Below are positions 1 through 9,320 of a stretch of DNA of 35,332 nucleotides, piece after piece. Every line of letters starts with the position of its first letter. Within the stretch, counting starts at the first letter, position 1. This stretch comes from Dehalococcoidia bacterium. GTDB taxonomy: Bacteria > Chloroflexota > Dehalococcoidia > Tepidiformales > Tepidiformaceae. The translations under genes and the position numbers were made by a program. A model generated the notes under the pieces. The model saw only the letters and a program-made list of their open reading frames with translations. It had not been told where the DNA came from and made no database searches. The stretch covers positions 1-35,332 of the forward strand of contig JAKUNN010000006.1 in the NCBI GenBank assembly GCA_022451885.1. Direction: 5' to 3'.

Positions 1-1857
1 AGCGGTACATATGGTTTTTCTTACCCTACTTCAGGAGCCTTTGCCGCAGCTTTCATGTCTGGAATTGGCTCCAATATGACTTTCTCAGGTGGTACGATTG
101 ATCAGCCTGCAAAGCCTATTGCTCGTGCTTATCATGGGAATTGGGGTGCTGGTCCGCAGATGTTTGATGATTCAGATGTTTGGATGTTGGTTGGTGCAAA
201 TCCTATTGTTTCCATGTGGGGTGGCATTCCCCAATACAATCCAGCGCGACGACTACACGAAGCAAAGAAAAGAGGCCTTAAGCTAGTAGTCATTGACCCA
301 CGGCGGACGGAAGTTGCAGAAAAAGCTGACCTTTTCCTGCAAGTTAAACCTGGAGAAGACCCTACGTTGCTTGCGGGTATTTTACGTGTGATCTTCCAAG
401 AGAACCTTGTTGACGGAGACTTCTTATCTGCGCATGTGGTAGGTGTCGAAGAGCTTAGAAATGCTGTTGACCCTTATACGTTGGATTATGTTGAAGAACG
501 TACTGGAGTTCCAGGAAGACTTGTGGAAGAAGCTGCAAAAATTTTTGGTTCAGGTAAAAAAGGTTCTATAACTTCAGGTACAGGGCCTGATTTTTCCCCT
601 CACCCAAATGTCACTGAGTATCTTATCAATGGCATAAATACAGTTTGTGGCCGTTGGGTACGTGAAGGTGAGAAGATTCCTAATCCACCAGTATTGCGGC
701 AACCGAAGGAATATCATGCGCAAGCGTATGAGGAAGATACTGACTGGGATGCTCGTGAAAAGATGAGAATACGTGATTTACCCATAACGAATATTGGACC
801 TCCTACAAGTGCTCTCGCTGAAGAAATCCTTTTGCCAGGTCCTGGTCAAATAAAGGCACTTATTTGTATAGGTTCCAATCCAATGGCTGCATGGCCTGAT
901 CAGCTTCGAACATATGATGCTTTGCGTTCACTTGACCTTCTCGTATGTTTAGACATCAAAATGTCTGCAACGGCAAAAATGGCTAATTACATTATTGCGC
1001 CCAAGCTTTCCTTTGAACGTGAAGACACAACTTTTCCTAACGAATCCTTGTCAGGAGTTTTTGGTTTTGCTCAGGGTTATCCGGTTCCGTATGCACAATA
1101 TGGACCCAAATTGATAGACCCCCCAGTTGAATCTGATGTGATTGAGGAGTGGGAATTTTTTTGGGGTATTGCCAATCATATGCGTGTACCGCTCCAAACT
1201 GCGTGGGGCTCAATTGATATCGACAAAAAACCTACTTCTGCCGAGTTAATGGAAGTAATGTTTCAAAATTCACAAATTTCCTTGGATGAGGTAAAAAAAT
1301 ATCCACATGGACATATTTTTGACGAGGTAGAAACAGTTGCCTTACCACGAGAAAGAAGCTCCAAAGATCGGTTAAATGTAGGGCATCCTGAAATACTTTC
1401 TGAAATAGAAGCAATTCGAGAAGAAGAATTCTTTGAGGGGGCAAGTTATGAATCGAATAGTGAATATACACATCGTTTGATCAGTAGACGTATGCTTGAA
1501 TCTTATAATTCATCAGGTCGTGATATCCCCAAGCTTATGAAAAAGTATAAAGATATGGGTAATCCTGCTTACATGAATCCGCTAGATCTTAAGGGGTTAG
1601 GGTTGGAGCCAGGGGAGCTGGTTGAAATTAGCTCAGAGCGTTCTTCTATTTATGCTGTTGTACAAGCAGGTGATGATGTTCGAAGTGGTTCAATTTCAAT
1701 GGCACATGCGTGGGGTGATGCACCATCAGAAGATGATCGAGTTCGGGAAATTGGTGCAAGTACAGGGCGGCTGTCGGATACGACTCGAGGATTTGATCCT
1801 ATTACGGGAATTCCATTAATGAGCGCAATTCCTGTAAATATTAAACGTGTTCCCTAA
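1..1857 (+). CDS. Molybdopterin-dependent oxidoreductase (DMSO reductase superfamily), 5'-truncated by window edge
   Basis: Frame stays open to base 1 (SGTYGFSYPTSGAFAAAF upstream of the listed ORF). Mo-bisPGD family motifs: VWMLVGANPIVSMWGG, KLVVIDPRRTEVAEKADLFLQVKPGEDPTLLAGI, ICIGSNPMAAWPD; C-terminal MoCo dinucleotide-binding style region (MNPLDLKGLGLEPGELVEISSERSS). Confidence 0.88.
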   Translation, partial: SGTYGFSYPTSGAFAAAFMSGIGSNMTFSGGTIDQPAKPIARAYHGNWGAGPQMFDDSDVWMLVGANPIVSMWGGIPQYNPARRLHEAKKRGLKLVVIDPRRTEVAEKADLFLQVKPGEDPTLLAGILRVIFQENLVDGDFLSAHVVGVEELRNAVDPYTLDYVEERTGVPGRLVEEAAKIFGSGKKGSITSGTGPDFSPHPNVTEYLINGINTVCGRWVREGEKIPNPPVLRQPKEYHAQAYEEDTDWDAREKMRIRDLPITNIGPPTSALAEEILLPGPGQIKALICIGSNPMAAWPDQLRTYDALRSLDLLVCLDIKMSATAKMANYIIAPKLSFEREDTTFPNESLSGVFGFAQGYPVPYAQYGPKLIDPPVESDVIEEWEFFWGIANHMRVPLQTAWGSIDIDKKPTSAELMEVMFQNSQISLDEVKKYPHGHIFDEVETVALPRERSSKDRLNVGHPEILSEIEAIREEEFFEGASYESNSEYTHRLISRRMLESYNSSGRDIPKLMKKYKDMGNPAYMNPLDLKGLGLEPGELVEISSERSSIYAVVQAGDDVRSGSISMAHAWGDAPSEDDRVREIGASTGRLSDTTRGFDPITGIPLMSAIPVNIKRVP

Positions 1858-1905
1858 GTTGAATATTTACATGCTATTTTAGTTTCGGGAGTTTGCAAAA
1901 AACGG

Positions 1906-3150
1906 ATGTCAAAAGCAGATATTGAATCAATTAATTTCCTTGATCCTTCAACGCAAAGTTGCCCGTATGAAGCATACAAAACGTTAAGGGATGAATGCCC
2001 TGTCTATAAAATACCGGAAGTCGGTTCGTACATGATTACCAGATATGATGATGCGCGAACCATTCTTACCAATCCGAAGACCTTTTCTAGCACATTTCCT
2101 CCTCAGGATCGGCCCCTGAGTGAGGGCATGAAAAAGCACGCGGATATCCTAAATGTCTATGGCTTAGGAAGAACAGGTACTTTACAGCGCCTAGATCCAC
2201 CAATGCATACTACGTACCGGAAGTTGTTGAATAAAGCTTTTACTGCAAAAAGAATGCGAGAAATACAGCCCTATATTGATAAAGTTGTAAATGATCTGAT
2301 TGATAAATTTATCGATGGCGGAAGTTGTGAATTTGTTAATGAATTTGCTGTTCCAATTCCATGCACAATCATTGCCGATCAGCTTGGCGTTTCACGTGAG
2401 TATTTGCCGAAACTGAAAGTTTGGTCAGATGCAATGCTTCTTCCTGCAAGCATGATGGCAACTGCTGAGGAAATGGAGGAAGCTGCTCTTCTTGAAGTGG
2501 AAGCACAACATTATTTTGCCGAAGTCTTTGAGGAGAAGAGGCATAACCCGACTGATGACATTATTTCTGAATTAGTAAACTTAGACTTTGAAGGTGAAAG
2601 AAAGCTGACCGATCCTGAATTGCAGGATTTGATGCACCAACTTTTAACTGGTGGGAATGAAACAACTACGAGTTCTATTTCACACGGTATGTGGTTATTG
2701 ATTCAGCATCCTGAGCAGATGAAGAAGCTTCTAAATAATTTGGAGTTGGTTCCCAATTTCGTAGAAGAAACGTTACGTTATGAAACGCCAGTTCAGAGTC
2801 TAAATAGAGCGACGACTGAAGATGTAGAGATCAGAGGATTCAAAATACCGAAGGCGAATAGTGTGATGGTTCGATATGGGGCATTGAATCGGGATGAAGA
2901 TGTTTTTGAGAACCCAGAGGTTTTTGATATTGAGCGGGAAAATGCTGCTAGGCATATGGCATTTGGTGCTGGTGCGCATCACTGTATCGGAGCAATGCTA
3001 GCCAGGGCAGAAATGGAAACTGCATTCAGGTGTTTTTTCTCAAGGATAAAAAATGTCGAGTTAGAAAAACCTTTGGCAGAAGTGCCTCATCATCCGAGTA
3101 TTTGGCTTCGTCAGTTGAAGGAACTTCCAATTACTTTTACAAAAATTTAA
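1906..3150 (+). CDS. Cytochrome P450
   Basis: Heme-ligand motif FGAGAHHCIGAMLAR, I-helix GGNETTTSS, ExxR (EETLRYETPVQS). Confidence 0.96.
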   Translation: MSKADIESINFLDPSTQSCPYEAYKTLRDECPVYKIPEVGSYMITRYDDARTILTNPKTFSSTFPPQDRPLSEGMKKHADILNVYGLGRTGTLQRLDPPMHTTYRKLLNKAFTAKRMREIQPYIDKVVNDLIDKFIDGGSCEFVNEFAVPIPCTIIADQLGVSREYLPKLKVWSDAMLLPASMMATAEEMEEAALLEVEAQHYFAEVFEEKRHNPTDDIISELVNLDFEGERKLTDPELQDLMHQLLTGGNETTTSSISHGMWLLIQHPEQMKKLLNNLELVPNFVEETLRYETPVQSLNRATTEDVEIRGFKIPKANSVMVRYGALNRDEDVFENPEVFDIERENAARHMAFGAGAHHCIGAMLARAEMETAFRCFFSRIKNVELEKPLAEVPHHPSIWLRQLKELPITFTKI

Positions 3151-3158
3151 ATCTGCTC

Positions 3159-4379
3159 TTATATTGCGCCACTTTCTTTCATAACAGTGAGGTCGTCCCA
3201 GTTGTAGCCTAATGAAAGTAAAATTTCTTCGGTGTGGAACCCTAATTCTGTGCCGCCTCCCTGAATGCGAGGGGGTGTTTTGTTCATACGAACCGGAGGA
3301 CCTGGCACGCGCATCCTACCCAGATTAGGGGTTTCAATATCTTGTAAATAGCCGTTAGCCCAAAGCTGTTCATGTTCTACGAGATCGTGATAGCTCATCA
3401 CTATTGAATTTGGTACGTCAGCATCAGTTAAAATTCTTGCCCAGTACGTAGCTGGCTTCTTTAAGAAAGCCTCTTCAAGCAAACTTACTAGGGCTTTTTT
3501 GTTATCTGCTCTTCCGAAGGGATCTCTAAAACGTTTGTCGTTGGAGAGAGTTGTAAGTTCCATTGCAGAGCACATATTTTCCCAAAATCGCTGAGTGGTT
3601 GCCGCTATAGCAATATAGCCTTCATCTGAGCAGCGATAGTGAGTGTAGGTTGCCATTCTCCGTGGTTCAAAGCCAATTTGTTGTCCTGTTCGTAAATAAC
3701 GAGTAATTGGCATAGCTTGAAGTGCTGTCATAGCACCAATTAGTGATACGTCTATATGTTGACCGATTCCAAAATTTGCGCGTGCAACCAGGGCAGAGGT
3801 TATACCAAAGGCTAGGAGCATAGCACCGATTTGGTCGGCAAAGCCGCCAATTAAGGCTTGCGGTATTTCAGTTGGACCACCACCTTGCTCAACCATAACT
3901 CCGCTAAAAGCCTGTCCGATATGATCGAATCCTGGCCGATTTCCCCAAGGTCCATTTCTGCCGAAAGATGATCCAGAGGCCAGAATTATATCTTGACGTA
4001 GATTGACAAGATCATCGTATCCAAGTTGCCATTTCTCCATTGTTCCAGGTCGAAAATTTTCAACTATAACATCGCAACTTGGTATTAGTTTGTATACTGC
4101 TTCTCTTGCAGATTCGTGATGTAGATCTAACGTAATGCTTTTTTTCCCTCTATTATGGGCTTCAAAATAGGCTGAAAAACCATCTTTTTGTAGTCCTGTT
4201 GCACGTCCAGGTTCTCCCCCAGGTTCTTCAACCTTTATGATCTCTGCTCCCATGTCAGAAAGCAGGACTGTTGCAAAAGGTCCCTGTTGGTAGCGAGTGA
4301 AGTCAAGAATTCTAATTCCCTCAAGTGCAGATTGACTTAAAGGGGCATTTTGGTCTTTATGGTTTAGTGCTTCAGTCAT
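3159..4379 (-). CDS. CaiB/BaiF family CoA-transferase
   Basis: LEGIRILDFTRYQQGPFATVLLSDMGAEIIKVEEPGGEPGRA and NRGKKSITLDLHHESAREAVYKLIPSCDVIVENFRPGTMEKWQLGYDDL are typical of formyl-CoA transferase-like class III CoA-transferases. Confidence 0.95.
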   Translation of the reverse strand: MTEALNHKDQNAPLSQSALEGIRILDFTRYQQGPFATVLLSDMGAEIIKVEEPGGEPGRATGLQKDGFSAYFEAHNRGKKSITLDLHHESAREAVYKLIPSCDVIVENFRPGTMEKWQLGYDDLVNLRQDIILASGSSFGRNGPWGNRPGFDHIGQAFSGVMVEQGGGPTEIPQALIGGFADQIGAMLLAFGITSALVARANFGIGQHIDVSLIGAMTALQAMPITRYLRTGQQIGFEPRRMATYTHYRCSDEGYIAIAATTQRFWENMCSAMELTTLSNDKRFRDPFGRADNKKALVSLLEEAFLKKPATYWARILTDADVPNSIVMSYHDLVEHEQLWANGYLQDIETPNLGRMRVPGPPVRMNKTPPRIQGGGTELGFHTEEILLSLGYNWDDLTVMKESGAI

Positions 4380-4541
4380 GGCTACTCCAGTAACTTACAT
4401 TTTTTTAAAAAGTGATAATCAATTGTAGCCTTCTGTGAAGGGGATAACACGATTTTTCAGTGAAGATGCATTATTTTGTTTGCTCGTTAACTTATTTAAC
4501 AAAGTTACGTTTTACTTTATGTGGGGTCGGAGTAGATTGAT

Positions 4542-4760
4542 ATGCCTGCTTTACAAGAAGCACCCCCAGCTAATTGCCCTAAGTGTAATGGGCGCATAGT
4601 AGTAGAACGAGATTGGCATGGTACTTATGGAAGCTGCATCACGTGTGGCTATATGCATGAGGTTCTTACTAAGCCCCCAGTTGATGTTGTTGCAGAAGAG
4701 GCAGCAATGCCAGTACGTCTTCGCCGTCGACAGCCGTCGCATGGCAAGCTTCGTCTTTAA
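4542..4760 (+). CDS. Small zinc-ribbon protein (72 aa)
   Basis: CPKCN-x17-CITCG cysteine pairs; basic C-terminus RLRRRQPSHGKLRL; stands alone with its own upstream intergenic region. Confidence 0.6.
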   Translation: MPALQEAPPANCPKCNGRIVVERDWHGTYGSCITCGYMHEVLTKPPVDVVAEEAAMPVRLRRRQPSHGKLRL

Positions 4761-4790
4761 TTAAAAATTATTTATCAAGGATTCTGGCGC

Positions 4791-5348
4791 CTAGTCAGAG
4801 GCATTTGTTGTGCTATCTGGTGGCTGGCTGTTAGTGTCGCGGCGTCGAGAAATAATCATTGGTGCAGCTTGCTGCAGTACAGGGCGTTCCCATGCACAAA
4901 ATGGACAAATCGGCCATTCATTTGCTAAAGGCTTTTTGCAAGTTGGGCAGGGTTCTTTAAGCTGCTCTGTACAATTTGGGCAGCGTAAATAATCTTCTCT
5001 CACTTGTTGTTGGCAGCTAGGACAAATTAGCTTTGCTTGTAGGTCCTGCAGTAAAGTTTCTTCCTCTAGCGTGCGATCATATACAGTAGCTAACGTTTCC
5101 CTGGGGCGGAGCATCAAGTAAATCCAATAACCAAGCATGAAGGTGACCAAAACTAGAATCACGCATATGAACTGAAGAATCGGATCCTTTGTTCTTTGAC
5201 GAATATCTCTAAAAGTCCAAAAAACCAGTGAAGCCCAAAGAATAGCAACATAAATAATTCCCGCGATTAGAAGAATACGTAGCGATGCTTCCCACGATCC
5301 CCCGGGCCAAGTTTGGAGCATCGTTGCACTGAAATTGCTATTTAGCAT
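4791..5348 (-). CDS. Membrane-anchored double zinc-ribbon protein
   Basis: Two hydrophobic segments (ILLIAGIIYVAILWASLVFW; FICVILVLVTFMLGYWIYLML), then CPSC/CPNC/CPTC/CPFC zinc-ribbon pairs. Confidence 0.75.
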   Translation of the reverse strand: MLNSNFSATMLQTWPGGSWEASLRILLIAGIIYVAILWASLVFWTFRDIRQRTKDPILQFICVILVLVTFMLGYWIYLMLRPRETLATVYDRTLEEETLLQDLQAKLICPSCQQQVREDYLRCPNCTEQLKEPCPTCKKPLANEWPICPFCAWERPVLQQAAPMIISRRRDTNSQPPDSTTNASD

Positions 5349-5416
5349 TGAGAGATTATAGCATCGTCAGTTTCTAGCTCGGTTAGTTTCGCTGATAAAT
5401 GCTACAATCGTGCGCC

Positions 5417-7642
5417 ATGAATTTTTCTGTAGCAGATCTTAATGCAGAACAGTTAGCTGCTATACAGTTTGAGCAAGGTGCCCAATTAGTTGTCGCTGGG
5501 CCTGGAAGTGGCAAAACTCGAGTGATTACTCATCGGCTTGCTTGGCTAGCGGAAAGTGGCCTTGTACAGCCTTGGCATATGTTAGCTGTCACGTTTACTA
5601 ATAAAGCAGCGCGGGAGATGCGGGAGCGAGTTGAAGGACTGTTAGGGGACAAAGCTGCTGGGCTACAAATAGGAACTTTTCATGCGATGTGCGCGCGGTG
5701 GTTATCAATGTATGGTGAGGCAATTGATATCCCAGCAAATTATGCTATATACGATGCTGAAGATCAGTTGGCTCTTATGAAGAGAGTCGTCGAGAATCTG
5801 AATCTTGATCCTAAAAGATTTGCACGTCCAGTTCTTTCAACTGTTTCACGTGCAAAAAATGATGCGCTTACTCCAGAAAAATTTAAAAAAAGGGTCGAAG
5901 AGGATTCCTCATCAAGTTATTTTCAAGAAGTCACAATACGTGCTTATAGTGATTACCAGAATGCACTTAGACAAGTCCCAGCTTTAGATTTCGATGACTT
6001 GTTAGTGGAGACTGATAGGCTCTTAGGAGAAGATTTAATAACTCGAGATCGTCTCGCAGGTAGATATCAGCATGTGTTAGTCGATGAGTTTCAAGACACT
6101 AACAGTTTGCAGTATCGTATTGCTCGTTCCCTGGCAAGTATTCATAGGAATATTTGCGTCGTTGGTGACCCAGATCAAACTATCTATTCGTGGAGGTCTG
6201 CTGATCCTCAGAACCTAAACACTTTTCTCACAGATTTCCCTGACGCAAAGACAGTTTTACTTAATCAGAATTATCGTTCTACGCAACCAATTCTGGATGC
6301 TGCATCGAATTTGATTCAACACAATAAAAATCGTGTCGCACGAAAACTTTGGACTAATCGTTCTGGTGGAGACCCAATTGGGCTTTATGTCGCGGGTAAT
6401 GATGATGACGAAGGGGTTTTTGTTGCAAAAGAGATTCAAAGATTGTTGACCGATGAGGACAAGACGTTGTCCGATATAGCAGTTCTCTATCGTACCAATG
6501 CACAGTCGCGGGCATTTGAAGAAGCTTTAAATCGGTTCAGGATTCCATATCGTATTGTTGGAGGTATCCGTTTTTACCAGAGACGTGAAATAAAAGACCT
6601 TATTGCTTATTTAAGGGTTATTCATAATGTTTTAGACGAAGCAGCACTTCTCAGAATTATAAATGTTCCGTCTCGTGGTATTGGTAGGACAACAATTGAC
6701 CGTCTCCGGCGAATTGCTGAGGGAAGCGAAATTTCACTCTGGGATGCATGCGAATTAGTTGCAGATCACAAAACGAACGAAATCCCAGATCGTTCAATTC
6801 CAGCTGTTTTGCGATTTGTAAATCTTATAAGAGGTCTGCATGAGGGTGTGGCCGAGTTGGAACTTCCTGAATTACTAAAAAAGATTATTGATGATTCGAA
6901 TTACGTGAATGTTCTAAATGAAAAAGCTGCACCAGAGTTGGAAGATCAACTTGATAATTTACAAGAACTTTTTGGAGTTCTTACTGCTTATAGCGAAAGG
7001 TCTGAGGAAATTTTTTCTGACGATCCTGAACTCGAGGTGACCGGTACCCCGCTTACTCAATTTTTGAATGATGTTGCTTTAGTTGCAGATGCGGATGAAA
7101 TAGAAAGCGAAACTTCAGCTATTACTCTAATGACTTTACATACCGCGAAGGGGTTGGAGTACGGAACAGTTTTTATTGTTGGTATGGAAGAAGGGTTGTT
7201 GCCACACTCTCGTTCTATAGAGGCCGGTGATGCTGCATCTATAGAAGAGGAAAGACGCCTTGCTTACGTTGGGTTAACTCGAGCAAAAGATCTTTTGTAT
7301 CTCACTTATGCTAGTTATCGGTATCGTCAATTTAATGGTGGCCAACCTTCACGTTTCCTAGAGGAGATTGATTTTTCACTTTTAAAGCAAGTAAATAGCG
7401 TGCGGTTACCGGTTTCTTCAATAGATTTAGAACCTGCTGATACGAAAAAAGATATAGAGAGTGAAAAAATAAGTGAGCTTTGGAAACCTGGAGATCGGGT
7501 TCGCCACCCTAATTTTGGATCTGGTGTGGTGGTTGAAGTTAGAGAACGTCGCGATGATATTGAGGTTGCTGTGGCCTTTGAGAGCAAAGGGGTACGTCGA
7601 TTATTGCAGTCTTATGCTCCTTTAGAAGCCGATCCTAATTAG
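5417..7642 (+). CDS. pcrA: ATP-dependent DNA helicase PcrA/UvrD family
   Basis: Walker A VAGPGSGKTRVITHRLAWL, HVLVDEFQDTNSLQY, VVGDPDQTIYSWRSA, TLHTAKGLEY, YVGLTRAKDLLY; C-terminal GDRVRHPNFGSGVVVEV module. ATG at 5417 gives a better N-terminus than the ORF-track start at 5399. Confidence 0.96.
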   Translation: MNFSVADLNAEQLAAIQFEQGAQLVVAGPGSGKTRVITHRLAWLAESGLVQPWHMLAVTFTNKAAREMRERVEGLLGDKAAGLQIGTFHAMCARWLSMYGEAIDIPANYAIYDAEDQLALMKRVVENLNLDPKRFARPVLSTVSRAKNDALTPEKFKKRVEEDSSSSYFQEVTIRAYSDYQNALRQVPALDFDDLLVETDRLLGEDLITRDRLAGRYQHVLVDEFQDTNSLQYRIARSLASIHRNICVVGDPDQTIYSWRSADPQNLNTFLTDFPDAKTVLLNQNYRSTQPILDAASNLIQHNKNRVARKLWTNRSGGDPIGLYVAGNDDDEGVFVAKEIQRLLTDEDKTLSDIAVLYRTNAQSRAFEEALNRFRIPYRIVGGIRFYQRREIKDLIAYLRVIHNVLDEAALLRIINVPSRGIGRTTIDRLRRIAEGSEISLWDACELVADHKTNEIPDRSIPAVLRFVNLIRGLHEGVAELELPELLKKIIDDSNYVNVLNEKAAPELEDQLDNLQELFGVLTAYSERSEEIFSDDPELEVTGTPLTQFLNDVALVADADEIESETSAITLMTLHTAKGLEYGTVFIVGMEEGLLPHSRSIEAGDAASIEEERRLAYVGLTRAKDLLYLTYASYRYRQFNGGQPSRFLEEIDFSLLKQVNSVRLPVSSIDLEPADTKKDIESEKISELWKPGDRVRHPNFGSGVVVEVRERRDDIEVAVAFESKGVRRLLQSYAPLEADPN

Positions 7643-8117
7643 AAGTTTCACGTTTTGGAACCATCACTTTCCGCACAAAAGTGAGTACTGTTTCATCACG
7701 TTGATTGTAGCCTCGTGTTGAGACCGTTACGATCCCACGGTCGGGCCGAGAGCTTGATTCCACCTTATCTGTGACTGTTGTCTCTGCGTAGACAGTGTCG
7801 CCATGAAATGTTGGTGCTACATGTTTAAGGGATTCAATTTCCAGGTTAGCTATGGCTTTCCCAGAAATTTCACTTACTGTCATACCAAAAATGATTGAAT
7901 AAACCAGCGTTCCTACCACTACATTTTGTCCAAATTGTGTTTCATTTTCTGCGTAGTTCGTGTCTATATGTAAAGGGTGATGGTTCATTGTTTGCATGCA
8001 GTGAAGTACATCGTCATATTCAGTTATTGTTCTTCCTGGCCAATGTTTAAAAATATCTCCAATTGTAAATTCTTCATAAAAATTCCCAAAAGTTTCTTTG
8101 CCGTCATGTACAGTCAT
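7635..8117 (-). CDS. MaoC-like (hot-dog fold) enoyl-CoA hydratase; resembles the mesaconyl/itaconyl-CoA hydratase-type single-domain group
   Basis: YAENETQFGQNVVVGTLVYSIIFGMTVSEISGKAIANL, HPLHID, FHGDTVYAETTVTDK. Tail overlaps the pcrA 3' end by 8 bp. Confidence 0.82.
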   Translation of the reverse strand: MTVHDGKETFGNFYEEFTIGDIFKHWPGRTITEYDDVLHCMQTMNHHPLHIDTNYAENETQFGQNVVVGTLVYSIIFGMTVSEISGKAIANLEIESLKHVAPTFHGDTVYAETTVTDKVESSSRPDRGIVTVSTRGYNQRDETVLTFVRKVMVPKRETSN

Positions 8118-8145
8118 CAGCTTCTCCTCTATTTAGTTTGAGAAA

Positions 8146-9318
8146 TTAGATTTGGTATTCGCGCAGTAGATTCCGAGCAATCACTAATTTTTGGATATCG
8201 CTGGTTCCTTCAGCGATCACCATTACGGGTGCATCTCGATAATAACGCTCGAGTGGTAATTCATTGCTATAACCGACTCCGCCATGTATACGCATTGCTT
8301 CTAGGACAACTTCTTGTGCAACTTCTGTAGCGTATAGTTTTGCCATTCCTGCGTCTAAGTCAGTTCTTTGTCCAGCATCTTTTTTTCTTGCTGCATCGAA
8401 AGTTAATAGGCGTGCGGCACGAATCTTTGTAGCCATTTCGGCAAGGCGTAATTGTTGCGCTTGATGTTGTGCAATTGGTTTTCCGAAAGCTGTTCTCTGT
8501 TGAGCATAGTGAATGGAGTCTTCAAAAGCGGCTTGAGCTACGCCTACTCCACGAGAAGCAACGTTTATACGGCCAACCTCTAATGCGCTCATAACGTGTT
8601 GGAATCCGCTGCCCTCCGATCCCCCCAAGATATTTAAAGCGGGTACTCTAGCGTTTTCAAAAGATAATTCTGTTGTTTCAACTCCTTTATACCCCAATTT
8701 TTCTAATTTACGTCCTACCGTAAAGCCTTCTGTTCCTGCATCCACAAGGAAAGCACTAATTCCCTTATGAGGTGGAGTTGTGTCCATTTCGGTTTTAGTT
8801 AGTACGAGATAAACTCCTGCCCTTTGCCCATTTGTAACCCACATTTTTTGTCCGGAAATTAGGTAATCATCACCATCGCGCCGTGCCTGCGTCTTTATCG
8901 CTTGTGCATCAGAACCAGCATCAGGTTCCGTTATGCTCAAAGCTGCACGGATTTCGGGTTCAACCATTCGACGGAGGTAGTTTTCTTTTTGTTCTTCGGT
9001 TCCATAAGCATTGATAGCCCATGCAACCAAAACATGGGTATTTAGAACCCCAGCTAAACTCATCCAGCCTCGTGCCAATTCAATGCAAACACCTGCGTAG
9101 CATTCAAAACTTAAATCAAGGCCACCATATTGTTCGGGTATTTTAATTGCGAACAATCCCATTTCCGCCATTCCATTAACCAGTGGTTCTGGAAATTCAT
9201 CAGCGTGTTCAAATTCACTCGCTACAGGGACGACTTCCTTATCTACCCAAACCCCAACATTATTCACTACTTCTTTGGCAATGGGGTCTAAAATGTCTGC
9301 GGCATGGTCTCTTGGCAT
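8146..9318 (-). CDS. Acyl-CoA dehydrogenase
   Basis: ALSITEPDAGSDAQAIKTQARRDGDDYLISGQKMWVTNG, FGKPIAQHQAQQLRLAEMA, catalytic-Glu region VIAEGTSDIQKLVIARNLL. Confidence 0.95.
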   Translation of the reverse strand: MPRDHAADILDPIAKEVVNNVGVWVDKEVVPVASEFEHADEFPEPLVNGMAEMGLFAIKIPEQYGGLDLSFECYAGVCIELARGWMSLAGVLNTHVLVAWAINAYGTEEQKENYLRRMVEPEIRAALSITEPDAGSDAQAIKTQARRDGDDYLISGQKMWVTNGQRAGVYLVLTKTEMDTTPPHKGISAFLVDAGTEGFTVGRKLEKLGYKGVETTELSFENARVPALNILGGSEGSGFQHVMSALEVGRINVASRGVGVAQAAFEDSIHYAQQRTAFGKPIAQHQAQQLRLAEMATKIRAARLLTFDAARKKDAGQRTDLDAGMAKLYATEVAQEVVLEAMRIHGGVGYSNELPLERYYRDAPVMVIAEGTSDIQKLVIARNLLREYQI

Positions 9319-9320
9319 AA

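Noticed and set aside
4433-4445. Short inverted repeat CCTTCTGTGAAGG upstream of the CoA-transferase/zinc-ribbon genes
   Set aside because: Only 5-bp arms; expected by chance and not demonstrably an operator or terminator.
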